From the NCBI GenBank assembly GCA_905479075.1, contig CAJQLA010000013.1:1-56269 (forward strand): DNA of 56,269 nt. Reading direction: 5' to 3'. This document shows, in pieces, positions 47,938 to 56,138 of the stretch; within the stretch, counting starts at the first letter, position 1; every line of letters starts with the position of its first letter. The stretch comes from an uncultured Gammaproteobacteria bacterium (GTDB taxonomy: Bacteria; Pseudomonadota; Gammaproteobacteria; Nitrosococcales; Methylophagaceae). Made by a program: the position numbers and the translations under genes. Under the pieces are notes generated by a model, which saw only the letters and a list, made by a program, of their open reading frames with translations, was not told the DNA's origin and searched no databases.

Positions 47938-48681
47938 TTAACGTAAAGTACGACTAAATAAATTTAAGGCTAATTGATAACCAAGTTGGGCTGTCTGAGC
48001 ATCATAACGACCACCATCACCTTCATCACGCATAAAAGCGTGTTCAGCATTAAACTCGTGCCAAGTGAAACTAATATCTATCGCGTTTAATTCAGTATAA
48101 ATCTTAGCCAGTCCTTCTTTTGGGACATGATTATCTTGCTTACCCCAAATCATTAACAACTCACCTTGAATATCATCCAAACGATCCATGCTGTGTTGGC
48201 CAGATGCATTTGGAATCATTTGAATATGTAAATCAGTCGCGTAAAAACAGGCTGTGCCTTCCACATCAGGATGTAAAGCAGCACGAAAAGCTAAGTGACC
48301 GCCAATACAATACCCCATAGCACCGATATGACCATTTGCCCACGGTTGTTGCTTAACAAAGTTAATCAAGGAGACATTATCAGTATCATAGCCTTGTACA
48401 TCTTTAGCTTGTTTATCTGCATTTCCTTTATCACGACCGGCATCGTCGTAGCCTAAAACAGTACCAATTGGGTTAAGCTCATGAAAGACCTCTGGGACTA
48501 ATACCGCATAACCATGACTTGCCATAAACTTTGCTGCACGCTCAATGGGACCTGTTTGTTGAAAGATCTCTGAATAAAACAAAATAACAGGATAACTACC
48601 TTCACCAACAGGCCGGTGAATATAAGTGCGCATAACACCAGTGGGTGTATCCAGATCAGCAATATGGCTTTGGATTTTCAT
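47938..48681 (-). CDS. dienelactone hydrolase-family protein
   Basis: A 247-aa alpha/beta hydrolase. The nucleophile elbow is GYCIGG (Cys as in true dienelactone hydrolases), a catalytic Asp is expected in IWGKQDNHVP, and the His is in FNAEHAFMRDEG. LFYSEIFQQTGPIERAAKF matches the family's N-terminal part. Without chlorocatechol genes nearby, a general esterase or carboxymethylenebutenolidase role is likely. It reads in the same direction as the CNNM gene, 57 nt upstream. Confidence 0.93.
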   Translation of the reverse strand: MKIQSHIADLDTPTGVMRTYIHRPVGEGSYPVILFYSEIFQQTGPIERAAKFMASHGYAVLVPEVFHELNPIGTVLGYDDAGRDKGNADKQAKDVQGYDTDNVSLINFVKQQPWANGHIGAMGYCIGGHLAFRAALHPDVEGTACFYATDLHIQMIPNASGQHSMDRLDDIQGELLMIWGKQDNHVPKEGLAKIYTELNAIDISFTWHEFNAEHAFMRDEGDGGRYDAQTAQLGYQLALNLFSRTLR

Positions 48682-48895
48682 GAATGTCTCTTTAGTTTAT
48701 TGGTAGATAGATAAAAACTAATATTGTATAACGATTTAAGTTTTTAATTTTTAATAATCGATAAGACGGCTGGTATCAGAAACATTGGCTTAGTTTTCTT
48801 GATAGTTAAAAGTTACTTTAGCTATGATAAGTTTTGACAAAAAAGGAAACGTCATCTCTAATGAACCACACGAGACATCAATATATGAGGTTAGG

Positions 48896-49324
48896 ATGGA
48901 AAATTTCACAGAAATAGTTATCAATTATTGGTGGCTTGGATTGATAGTTATTGGCTTAACCGTGCTACTTCTTGCCAAGAAGATAAATAATGCCTTTGGT
49001 GGTGCTGTTGTTGAAATAAAGGCTGAAGAAGCTGCTCAGCTTCTTGCAGATAAAAAAGCCGTGATCTTGGATATCCAAGAAAAAAGAATATTTGAAAAAG
49101 AACATATTCCAGACACGGTTAATATACCTGGCATTAGTTTTGTTGACGGCTCTGCCAATATTGAAGATGCCTCTATGCCTGTCATCATTATCCCGATGAA
49201 AGGAATAACACCAATGCCAGTTATACAATATCTAGAAAGTGTCGGTGTACCGATGATTTATATTTTAAAAGGTGGGATAAATGAGTGGAGAGAGGCTGGT
49301 TTTCCTACAACAGCATCGTCATAG
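48896..49324 (+). CDS. membrane-anchored rhodanese-like protein lacking the catalytic cysteine
   Basis: A 142-aa protein; the ATG at 48896 has GAGG 5 nt upstream, better than the in-frame ATG at 48824. One N-terminal membrane helix (YWWLGLIVIGLTVLLLA) is followed by a rhodanese fold (VVEIKAEEAAQLLADKKAVI, LDIQEKRIFEKEHIPDTVNI, ILKGGINEWREAG). The active-site loop reads IPMKGITP, with no Cys, so sulfurtransferase activity is unlikely. The topology resembles YibN-type proteins. It may be a binding or regulatory module. Confidence 0.88.
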   Translation: MENFTEIVINYWWLGLIVIGLTVLLLAKKINNAFGGAVVEIKAEEAAQLLADKKAVILDIQEKRIFEKEHIPDTVNIPGISFVDGSANIEDASMPVIIIPMKGITPMPVIQYLESVGVPMIYILKGGINEWREAGFPTTASS

Positions 49325-49357
49325 CTTTCTAAAATTAATATTTTTTATTGCAGCATA

Positions 49358-49389
49358 AAAAAAGCCCTATACGAAGATAGGGCTTTTTT
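49358..49389. terminator. bidirectional Rho-independent terminator
   Basis: A perfect 13-bp stem (AAAAAAGCCCTAT at 49358-49370 with its complement at 49377-49389) and a 6-nt loop are flanked by A and T tracts. It separates the convergent rhodanese-like and DUF1326 genes and would serve both strands. Confidence 0.92.
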
Positions 49390-49408
49390 ATTTTAAGGCT
49401 GAGTTTAA

Positions 49409-50011
49409 TTATGCAGCATAAGTAAATGGTGCTGATAAACCAACTTTTTCTGATTGATGCCAATCATAGCCGTTATCTTTATAGATAGCCGCTACAGATT
49501 TACTAATTGTGACAGGTTCACTTGGTGAAACTGCAAGAGGATGGTTAGATACTTTAACTGCACCACCATCTTCACCTTCAAGTTCCTGCATGGTATTTGA
49601 ACCAATATCACCAACTTTTAGGTAGTGTGTGCGATCTTTTTGTGTAAACTCGATAGGTACTTGCTTAACACTCATGATTTCGCCTACTAAACCAGCGATT
49701 ACAGCCAAGTGTCCACCATGATTACCGCTCCAAAGTTCGACAATGGCATTCTTTTGTTCTTCAGTGGCACGATCGTCGATATAGAGTGCGAGCTTCCAAT
49801 TACCTTCAGTTAAAGCACCAGGTGAATGTAACCAAGCTGATACTTTGATGTCATTAAGTTGAACACCATCTAAATGACCTTCTTCAATATGCCAACCAAC
49901 AAAAGCTTCACAAAAACCTTGAGTTGGTGGTGCTAAAAAAATACAAGGGCAGACCAGGTCACAGTTACAAGATTCAAAATATTGACCGGTAATTTTCCAA
50001 TTGTCAGACAT
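49409..50011 (-). CDS. DUF1326 protein
   Basis: A 200-aa soluble protein of the DUF1326 family. The N-terminus has the family Cys cluster ESCNCDLVCPCIF (four Cys in nine residues; CxC and CxC), suggesting a metal or redox site. HLDGVQLNDIKVSAWLHSPG and LWSGNHGGHLAVIAGLVGE are conserved segments. GGAGG lies 5 nt before the ATG. It diverges from a DUF2182 gene around a palindrome; DUF1326 and DUF2182 genes are frequent neighbours from general knowledge. The function is unknown. Confidence 0.88.
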   Translation of the reverse strand: MSDNWKITGQYFESCNCDLVCPCIFLAPPTQGFCEAFVGWHIEEGHLDGVQLNDIKVSAWLHSPGALTEGNWKLALYIDDRATEEQKNAIVELWSGNHGGHLAVIAGLVGEIMSVKQVPIEFTQKDRTHYLKVGDIGSNTMQELEGEDGGAVKVSNHPLAVSPSEPVTISKSVAAIYKDNGYDWHQSEKVGLSAPFTYAA

Positions 50012-50030
50012 GTTAACCTCCGTTAGTTAG

Positions 50031-50059
50031 CGTAAAATAATGAAATCATTATTTTTACG
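50031..50059. promoter_or_regulatory. AT-rich palindrome between DUF1326 and DUF2182 genes
   Basis: CGTAAAATAATGA (50031-50043) and TCATTATTTTTACG (50046-50059) form a 13/14-bp inverted repeat with an AA spacer and one extra T in the right arm. The core ATAATGA-AA-TCATTAT resembles the Fur box arms (ATAATGA/TCATTAT) but with a spacer one base shorter. It lies 20 nt from the DUF1326 ATG and 50 nt from the DUF2182 ATG, well placed to control both. Confidence 0.6.
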
Positions 50060-50108
50060 ATAGACTGATTGTATACCCAATAGACTGAATTAGGCTAGAT
50101 GATTATTC

Positions 50109-50930
50109 ATGTTAAATCAAAATAACTTAAAAACCAATGCACCTATAACATTAGCACCGCTATCTACACGAGACAAGGTGATTGTATATGGTGGTGTGGC
50201 ACTAGTAAGCCTCATTGGCTGGGCTTATATGTTCTATATGGGCTGGGCGATGGACAATATGCACCTTGTTGATATGTGGATGCCACCAATGGGTGGAACA
50301 CGTGCATGGAGTGTGTACGATTTTTGGATGTTATTCGTTATGTGGTCAGTGATGATGGTCGCGATGATGACGCCATCCGTCGTACCCATGATCATGATGT
50401 ATACCACTATTAATAAAGGAAAAGCGAAAAAAGGCTTGCCTTATAGTCCAACTTTTATCTTTCTCAGTGGTTATCTCGTCGCTTGGGCTCTATTCAGCAT
50501 TATCGCTTCCGCCATTCAATATCCTTTACATGAAAGTGGCCTACTCAACCCAATGATGAATAGCAGAAGCTATTTACTGAGTGGTGGCATATTAGCATTA
50601 GCAGGACTGTATCAATGGACGCCGCTTAAAGATGCTTGTCTAACAGAGTGTCGAAGTCCATTGAGTTTCTTGATGACTTCATGGAAAGATGGTCACTTTG
50701 GTGCTTTTAAGCTGGGCTTACATCATGGCCTGTATTGTATCGGTTGTTGTTGGGCCTTGATGGTGGTGTTATTTGCTGTCGGAGTGATGAACATGCTCTG
50801 GGTACTATTGATCACTATCTTTGTCATTTTGGAGAAAGTAGGGCCAGTATCATCCAAGTACTTACGTGCAGTGACTGGACTAATACTGATTGTATGGGGC
50901 GGTTATTGGTTGTCTTTGTACCCTTGGTAA
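50109..50930 (+). CDS. DUF2182 predicted metal-binding membrane protein
   Basis: A 273-aa membrane protein with about seven helices, matching DUF2182 (a family annotated as predicted metal-binding membrane proteins). It is Met-rich around WMPPMGGTRAWSVYDFW and MMTPSVVPMIMMYTTIN; the cytosolic/periplasmic loop has LKDACLTECRSPLSF (two Cys) and the next helix HHGLYCIGCCWALM (three Cys). The Met/Cys/His pattern suggests handling of a soft metal such as copper, but no metal is demonstrated. It pairs divergently with DUF1326. Confidence 0.9.
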   Translation: MLNQNNLKTNAPITLAPLSTRDKVIVYGGVALVSLIGWAYMFYMGWAMDNMHLVDMWMPPMGGTRAWSVYDFWMLFVMWSVMMVAMMTPSVVPMIMMYTTINKGKAKKGLPYSPTFIFLSGYLVAWALFSIIASAIQYPLHESGLLNPMMNSRSYLLSGGILALAGLYQWTPLKDACLTECRSPLSFLMTSWKDGHFGAFKLGLHHGLYCIGCCWALMVVLFAVGVMNMLWVLLITIFVILEKVGPVSSKYLRAVTGLILIVWGGYWLSLYPW

Positions 50931-50936
50931 CTTAAC

Positions 50937-51272
50937 TCACCAGAACTTCCACCAGCTAGATTTTTCTTCAACGCCTTGCTTAGATAATTCTTCTAACTGT
51001 TTTTCATGTGCTTGTGGATCATCATGACTATGATCTAAATCTGCAGCATCATCATGATCGTGATCTCTAGGATCATGACCATCTGGGAATAACAGCTCAG
51101 CCTTTTCTCTTTCAGCTTCCATTTTTTCTTTTGCTTGTATAGCTTGATCTCTTTGTGATCTTTCAATTGTTTCAGCCGAAGGCTTAAACTCTGGTGGTTT
51201 CTCGAGATCAACAGCCATTACAGGTAGTGTTACAAAAAAATAAAGAGAAGCTGAGAGTATTATTTTTTTCAT
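50937..51272 (-). CDS. exported His/Asp-rich small protein
   Basis: A 111-aa protein from the ATG at 51272 (AAGG about 9 nt upstream). A signal peptide (MKKIILSASLYFFVTLPVMA) precedes a charged helical region (ERSQRDQAIQAKEKMEAERE) and a tract DGHDPRDHDHDDAADLDHSH whose His/Asp density suggests metal binding in the periplasm. It ends SSWWKFW. It converges on the DUF2182 gene with 6 bp between stops. No family is recognised. Confidence 0.7.
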   Translation of the reverse strand: MKKIILSASLYFFVTLPVMAVDLEKPPEFKPSAETIERSQRDQAIQAKEKMEAEREKAELLFPDGHDPRDHDHDDAADLDHSHDDPQAHEKQLEELSKQGVEEKSSWWKFW

Positions 51273-51355
51273 TATGATGAGCCTTAAAAATTGATTTAGC
51301 AATAGTATAGGATAAAGCTGAGTAACAGAACATGAGTAAAAGTAAATAGTTCAAA

Positions 51356-51826
51356 TTACAAGGCCAATTCACTTAATCCAGGGTGCTCAAGTGGCCGAGG
51401 GCCAAGTGGCCAATGAAAGAAGCGTTCCGTCGCATCAATTTCTAAGTCGTTGATGCTTGCGAAACGACGTTGCATAAGGCCATTTTGGTCGAATTCCCAA
51501 TTTTCATTTCCATAAGATCTATACCATTGCTCATCAATATCATGCCATTCATAAGCAAATCGAACTGCAATACGATTGTCATTAAAAGCCCAGAGTTCTT
51601 TGATTAAGCGGTAGTCAAATTCCTGTTGCCACTTTTTCTGTAGAAAGCTCCTAACTTCATCACGTCCTTTGGGGAATTCCGAACGATTTCGCCAAATTGT
51701 ATCTTCTGTATAGACTTGAACAACTCGATCTGGGTCCCGGCTATTCCAAGCGTCTTCTGCTTTACGGACTTTTTTGATAGCGGATTCTCTATTAAAAGGG
51801 GGAAGGAGTGGCTTTTGAGTTGACAT
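51356..51826 (-). CDS. SnoaL-like (NTF2-fold) DUF1348 protein
   Basis: A 156-aa cone-shaped NTF2-like protein. The conserved features are [20 protein letters not shown] near the start, [20 protein letters not shown] and NENWEF, and the C-terminal [15 protein letters not shown]1348 proteins have no established reaction. It is the third gene of the LysR-linked minus-strand cluster, about 45 nt downstream of the flavoprotein gene. Confidence 0.9.
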   Translation of the reverse strand: MSTQKPLLPPFNRESAIKKVRKAEDAWNSRDPDRVVQVYTEDTIWRNRSEFPKGRDEVRSFLQKKWQQEFDYRLIKELWAFNDNRIAVRFAYEWHDIDEQWYRSYGNENWEFDQNGLMQRRFASINDLEIDATERFFHWPLGPRPLEHPGLSELAL

Positions 51827-51871
51827 TGTTATCTCCTAAAATGGTTTTAGAAAGTAATCTTAATTTATTGA

Positions 51872-53155
51872 TCACTGAAAACTTTCAAAATGGATGCGTT
51901 CTCGTTCTATCCCCAATTCATTAGCCATCCTTATGCTGGCATCTAACAGATTTTTAGGACCACAAAAGTAGAAAACAGCCTGTTCTGGTGCTTTGCTTAG
52001 TACCTTTTTCAAGTCTAGACGCTGACTATTAGTTTGCTGACTGAAATAGAAGTGACAGTATTCACTACCGCTTTCTAGGAGCTCTCGATAAAAAGCCATT
52101 TCGCTGCTTAATTTAGCGGTGTAATGGAGTTCAAAAGAGCTATTACGAGACAACAATTCTTCCACCATGGCCTTGATAGGTGTAATACCAATGCCACCAG
52201 CAATAAGTACTGCAGGTCTGTTATCTTTATGTAAAGAAAAATAATTTTTTGGTTGATCTGTCGTAATCTCCATACCAACTTGCCAATGCTGATGAATAAC
52301 CTTTGAAGCACCTTGGTCATGGCCTTCATTTTTAACTGCAATAATGTAAGGGCCTGTATTCTTATGTGGAGAGATGAGTGAATAAGAACGACTTGTCTCA
52401 CTCCCATCGGGCAACATAACAGGCACGGTAATATGTGAACCAGCCTCATAGCCGGGTAAATCCAGACCATGACTATGCGTTAATTCATAGGCTCTTATAT
52501 TTTTGGCAACTTGACGAATGTCGGTAATTGTCAGTGGAATAGCTGCGTTTCCGGCGTACTTATAGCCATATATCGCTTTTTTATCGGAAGATGACTTCGC
52601 CTCTGCTAATAGTTTATTGACGTCACTTTGTGTGTATCTAGGGGTGATATATTTCGGGCAATTCCAATCAAAGGCTTCAACAGTGATAACAACGCCTCTT
52701 TCTATTGGCGCTCTCGAATCCTCTGGTTCCAGTTGAGCCAGTAAGTTAGAGTCCGTCAGTTCATCTATCAGTCTAGCTCGGCCCCATATTTTTAGTCGCT
52801 GACGTCGAGGGTAGTCCATTAAAATAAGACTAATTCGATCATCACCTAATAAATTACCAACAGACAAGTATTGGCGATTACCAGTAAAGTCAGCATAACC
52901 AATAGTATGGTCATCTAGTATCTTGATAAAACCAGCGGGGCCGCCGCGATGTTGTACATAAGGCCAACCATTTTCGGCAATAGTGGCTTGATAAAAACTA
53001 TCTCGCTCGCCGATAAACTGCTTCTCAAATTCACTGAGTGCAACGACCTCATTTTCACCAAGTTCAAAATTTTGATAATTATCTCGACTACTCATTTTAG
53101 TTTGAAATTCTTTTACCTTTGGTGTGAAGCTGATATTTGCAAATGCTTTGGCCAT
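51872..53155 (-). CDS. PNPOx-like flavin domain fused to FAD/NAD(P) reductase
   Basis: A 427-aa fusion. The ATG at 53155 is chosen because AGAGGA lies 7 nt upstream. Residues about 15-185 form a pyridoxamine-phosphate-oxidase-like FMN barrel (HRGGPAGFIKILDDHTIGYA, DYPRRQRLKIWGRARLI). Residues about 195-427 form a ferredoxin-reductase module: SRSYSLISPHK for FAD, then IAGGIGITPIKAM for NAD(P), with FYFCGPKNLLDA near the end. No C-terminal 2Fe-2S domain follows, unlike longer relatives. It probably transfers NAD(P)H electrons to an unknown substrate. Confidence 0.9.
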   Translation of the reverse strand: MAKAFANISFTPKVKEFQTKMSSRDNYQNFELGENEVVALSEFEKQFIGERDSFYQATIAENGWPYVQHRGGPAGFIKILDDHTIGYADFTGNRQYLSVGNLLGDDRISLILMDYPRRQRLKIWGRARLIDELTDSNLLAQLEPEDSRAPIERGVVITVEAFDWNCPKYITPRYTQSDVNKLLAEAKSSSDKKAIYGYKYAGNAAIPLTITDIRQVAKNIRAYELTHSHGLDLPGYEAGSHITVPVMLPDGSETSRSYSLISPHKNTGPYIIAVKNEGHDQGASKVIHQHWQVGMEITTDQPKNYFSLHKDNRPAVLIAGGIGITPIKAMVEELLSRNSSFELHYTAKLSSEMAFYRELLESGSEYCHFYFSQQTNSQRLDLKKVLSKAPEQAVFYFCGPKNLLDASIRMANELGIERERIHFESFQ

Positions 53156-53213
53156 TGTCTTATCCTCTTTAAATAAATGCTGCCCAAAGAAGTCTTTGGA
53201 CAGCATTGTTCAT

Positions 53214-53759
53214 TTACGCGGCAGTTTGTAACTCGACTTTAGGAAAATCGATTTCAACACGACTTGTTTTCCCAATAAGGTTGGTCAAAATATTCATACC
53301 CACATGGGTAATAACTTCAACGATTTCACCATCGTTATAGCCAACATCACGCATTTCATTAATTTCAGCAGTGGTCACTTGACCCATATGTTCGACCAAT
53401 GCTCTTGAAAATTTGAGCGCGACAAAGGCTTTAGCATCCTGGCTATTACCCGCACGGTTGCTTTCAATTTCTTCAGTATTTAAACCAGCCTGACGACCTA
53501 TGGTTGTATGCGCAGACAAACAGTATTCACATTCATTTTGTTGAGCGAGTGTCAGAGCAATTCTTTCTCTCGTAGCGAGATCTAAGCTGCCGCTATTGGC
53601 AATATGATATAAGCCAAGAAATGCTTGAAGGGCCTCTGGCGAATTAGCAAAAACGCGTAAAAAATTGGGTACCGTACCCAGTTGGTTTTGAATAGCATCA
53701 AATAATGCTTTTTGTTCCGGTGTTGCCGTTTCATCTGTAACTGTTGTAATGCGACTCAT
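53214..53759 (-). CDS. carboxymuconolactone decarboxylase/AhpD-like protein
   Basis: A 181-aa protein starting at the ATG 53759 (AGGAG 7 nt upstream). The AhpD-like core is ERIALTLAQQNECEYCLSAH, with the CEYC-x3-H redox centre typical of alkylhydroperoxidase D-like enzymes, followed by TTIGRQAGL. The final segment (EVITHVGMNILTNLIG) is also family-like. It probably handles peroxide or thiol stress. It is the first gene of the minus-strand cluster, 58 nt before the flavoprotein start and divergent from the LysR gene. Confidence 0.92.
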   Translation of the reverse strand: MSRITTVTDETATPEQKALFDAIQNQLGTVPNFLRVFANSPEALQAFLGLYHIANSGSLDLATRERIALTLAQQNECEYCLSAHTTIGRQAGLNTEEIESNRAGNSQDAKAFVALKFSRALVEHMGQVTTAEINEMRDVGYNDGEIVEVITHVGMNILTNLIGKTSRVEIDFPKVELQTAA

Positions 53760-53861
53760 GATTGTTCTCCTAATAATTAAAAAATGGCTGCCAATTTGTG
53801 TAGGCAAATCCATTATTAAATATTGCGAATAAAATAAGAATATGTAAAATAATCAATTAAC

Positions 53862-53880
53862 TATTTCAAAAAGTGAAATA
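53862..53880. promoter_or_regulatory. LysR-type operator candidate
   Basis: The perfect 7-bp inverted repeat TATTTCA-AAAAG-TGAAATA (53862-53868 with 53874-53880) contains a T-N11-A frame, the hallmark of LysR-type boxes. It ends 3 bp before the LysR ATG, in the 124-bp divergent region shared with the AhpD-like gene. Confidence 0.6.
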
Positions 53881-53883
53881 ATC

Positions 53884-54783
53884 ATGGATCGCTTACATTT
53901 AATGTCTGTTTTTATTGCCGTAGTAGAAACACAAGGTTTTTCGAGTGCTGCACGAAGATTAAGGTTATCAGCACCCGCGGTGACACGAGCAATAGCAGAA
54001 CTTGAAATACGACTAGGTGTAAAACTGCTCAACAGAACAACACGTCATGTGCGTGTCACTGAAGCAGGACAAAAGTATTATCAAGATGCCAAACGCGTAG
54101 TCATGCTAGCAGACGAAGCAGATGAAAGTGTTGTAGGTGAAAATGCCGAACCTAAAGGACACATCGTGGTGACTGCCTCTGTCTTATTCGGTCGCCTGTA
54201 TGTGATGGATAGCATTATTAGCTATTTACAGACCTATCCTAAAATGACGGTAGATGCTGTATTTGCTGATCGTGTGGTTAATATGCTCGAGGAGGGGGTT
54301 GATGTTGCAGTGCGTATTGGCGAGTTACCAGACTCAACGTATCGGGCTATCAGGGTGGGTACAGTAAGGCGTGTATTATGTGCCTCTCCAGAATATCTTG
54401 ATCAATATGGTGTTCCAAAGAAAGCGGAAGAATTGACGGAACATAAAATTATTTTAGCGAGAGGGCTCACCCCAACCAATGAAATCAAGTTCTATAAACA
54501 AGGAAAAGACTTTAGTGTAAGAGTCACACCCTACCTGTCAGTCAGTGATAACGATTCAGCGGCTCAGGCTGCTGTAGAGGGCTTAGGCATAACACGTTTA
54601 CTGTCATATCAAGTTGCAGATCAGTTAAAAAAGGGCAAACTGAAAATCATTCTGAGTGACTATGAGGCACAAGCAGTCCCAGTGCATATAGTGCATAGAG
54701 AAGGGCGTTATGCCTCTGCCAGAATAAAAACCTTTGTTGATATGGTGGTAGAGCATTTAAGAAAACAACCCTCATTAAATTGA
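53884..54783 (+). CDS. LysR-family transcriptional regulator
   Basis: A 299-aa LTTR. The N-terminal winged HTH (FSSAARRLRLSAPAVTRAIA, then LNRTTRHVRVTEAG) is followed by a substrate-binding domain of the DmlR/AaeR-like subgroup (VVTASVLFGRLYVMD, ITRLLSYQV). It is divergent from the three-gene redox cluster and likely activates it in response to an unknown small molecule while autoregulating via the palindrome at its start. Confidence 0.94.
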   Translation: MDRLHLMSVFIAVVETQGFSSAARRLRLSAPAVTRAIAELEIRLGVKLLNRTTRHVRVTEAGQKYYQDAKRVVMLADEADESVVGENAEPKGHIVVTASVLFGRLYVMDSIISYLQTYPKMTVDAVFADRVVNMLEEGVDVAVRIGELPDSTYRAIRVGTVRRVLCASPEYLDQYGVPKKAEELTEHKIILARGLTPTNEIKFYKQGKDFSVRVTPYLSVSDNDSAAQAAVEGLGITRLLSYQVADQLKKGKLKIILSDYEAQAVPVHIVHREGRYASARIKTFVDMVVEHLRKQPSLN

Positions 54784-54791
54784 CACTGTAT

Positions 54792-54833
54792 TAACTTCTA
54801 ACTTCTAACTTCTAACTTCTAACTTCTAACTTG
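54792..54833 (+). repeat. 7-bp tandem repeat (TAACTTC)5 plus variant
   Basis: Five perfect consecutive copies of TAACTTC (54792-54826) and a sixth variant copy TAACTTG (54827-54833) lie 9 bp after the LysR stop and 22 bp before the TfoX-N stop. A unit of seven bases can vary by slippage. It is intergenic and between convergent genes, so no coding effect is expected. Confidence 0.95.
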
Positions 54834-54854
54834 TAAAAGAAAGTATTACTTTAA

Positions 54855-55208
54855 TTATCGCTGTTTACTTTTTGCGGCGCGTAATGCCGTGGCGTAGGCT
54901 TTATTAGCCCAAATGTTCATTTCATCGTAGTCTTCTAACGTTTCTTCAGGTGCTTGGAAATAAGATAGGCTGACTGGTTTTCCTTTTTTCTCGTATGTAA
55001 AAGGTTCGAGCCCTTTGTCCTTAAATTCATTTTCAGTTTCTTTATCGGCTTTTAAATAGAGTGTGTTATCCGCAATGAGGCCAAACATCAGACCTTCCAA
55101 AAAAAGCCCATATCCACCAAACATTCTTTTATGGTGAACAGGGCCAATTGATTGCATTAGTTCGACGATATACAAAGCAAACTCTTTTTCTGTTTGTGAT
55201 GTTGGCAT
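54855..55208 (-). CDS. TfoX/Sxy N-terminal domain protein
   Basis: A 117-aa protein matching the TfoX N-terminal domain: VHHKRMFGGYGLFLEG, LMFGLIADNTLYLKAD and the later YFQAPEETLEDYDEMNIWAN. It lacks the C-terminal HhH domain of full Sxy, so it is the short TfoX_N type often unrelated to competence. It precedes no competence genes here. Confidence 0.92.
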   Translation of the reverse strand: MPTSQTEKEFALYIVELMQSIGPVHHKRMFGGYGLFLEGLMFGLIADNTLYLKADKETENEFKDKGLEPFTYEKKGKPVSLSYFQAPEETLEDYDEMNIWANKAYATALRAAKSKQR

Positions 55209-55232
55209 GTTTGGCTCAGTCTTACCAGTTAC

Positions 55233-55940
55233 TTATTGATGCCTAAGTTTCCTCAGGACAAAGAATGTTTCTATAGCTATTATAAGCAGACATATCTCAA
55301 AAACGCTTTCCACCCCCTCACCAATACGTAGAGAATCTTTTTTAAACGAACTGCCGTATATTATTTTATGGTTAATAACATCAGCTGCTTTTGCTAACAA
55401 AGCAATAATGGCAACGAGCATACTGGGGGTTGGAATCATTAAGTTGTTAAATAGTTTTTTAAGTGTTGGAAAAGCAATTAAAAACATAGGTAAAAGGATA
55501 AGATATAGCATCATTAGCTTGAATAAAATGGAGGATATGCTGTTATTACTTGATTGAATAAGCATGGAATTATGAATATTAAATTCTTTCTGAAAATTAT
55601 TCGAAGTGATACTGTCAGGAACATCAAATTTAAAGAAGTGTTGTCCCCAACTTATTTCTTCACCAGCAATAAAAAAGCAGACTAGAGTAAATAGGAACAA
55701 CCAGAAGGCTCCTAATTTTTGCTTAAGATTTAAAGATAGTTTAGCGCTTGCGAAAGCAAAAAGTGCCGCAAAGAAACAAGAAATAGCCCCTACAGTTTCA
55801 TATAAACCACTTTCATGAAGGAAAAACTGAGGTAGAGGACCATAAAGTAGATGATAAGCACCTGGGAAAATAGATACTAATAATAGCGAAGCTATGATAA
55901 ATAGATTTAACCATTCCCTTGAACTAAAAATTATTGTCAT
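55233..55940 (-). CDS. uncharacterised membrane protein with GEEISWGQ motif
   Basis: A 235-aa protein with about seven hydrophobic segments. The conserved-looking motif CFFIAGEEISWGQHFF at about residues 88-103 is followed by a loop with NNFQKEFNIHNS. I recall this GEE-I-SWGQ plus N-x-Q-x-E-x-N-x-HN combination in an uncharacterised bacterial membrane family; the clustered Glu and His residues at the membrane face suggest a possible hydrolase or metal site. The function is unknown. Confidence 0.75.
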   Translation of the reverse strand: MTIIFSSREWLNLFIIASLLLVSIFPGAYHLLYGPLPQFFLHESGLYETVGAISCFFAALFAFASAKLSLNLKQKLGAFWLFLFTLVCFFIAGEEISWGQHFFKFDVPDSITSNNFQKEFNIHNSMLIQSSNNSISSILFKLMMLYLILLPMFLIAFPTLKKLFNNLMIPTPSMLVAIIALLAKAADVINHKIIYGSSFKKDSLRIGEGVESVFEICLLIIAIETFFVLRKLRHQ

Positions 55941-56138
55941 TACTTTTGTATCTCTGTTAAAAAATTAGCAGAAGATTATAGCATTGCCATATATCTATGA
56001 AGGCGAGGAACTTGTTAATCCAAGCCGCTACTAAGTCACAGAAAAAGGTTAAAAAGACAAAAATATTGCTTTCAAGTGAAAGATTAGAACCCTTTATGCT
56101 TAAAACTCAAAGTATCGCTTTCCAGATTACTGTGGTGT

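Noticed and set aside
52108..52470. 120-codon frame on the minus strand inside the flavin reductase gene
   Set aside because: It overlaps a well-supported coding region in a different frame and shows no domain.
54792..54833. CRISPR-like repetition
   Set aside because: Repeats are 7 bp and directly abutting without spacers, with no cas genes in the window.
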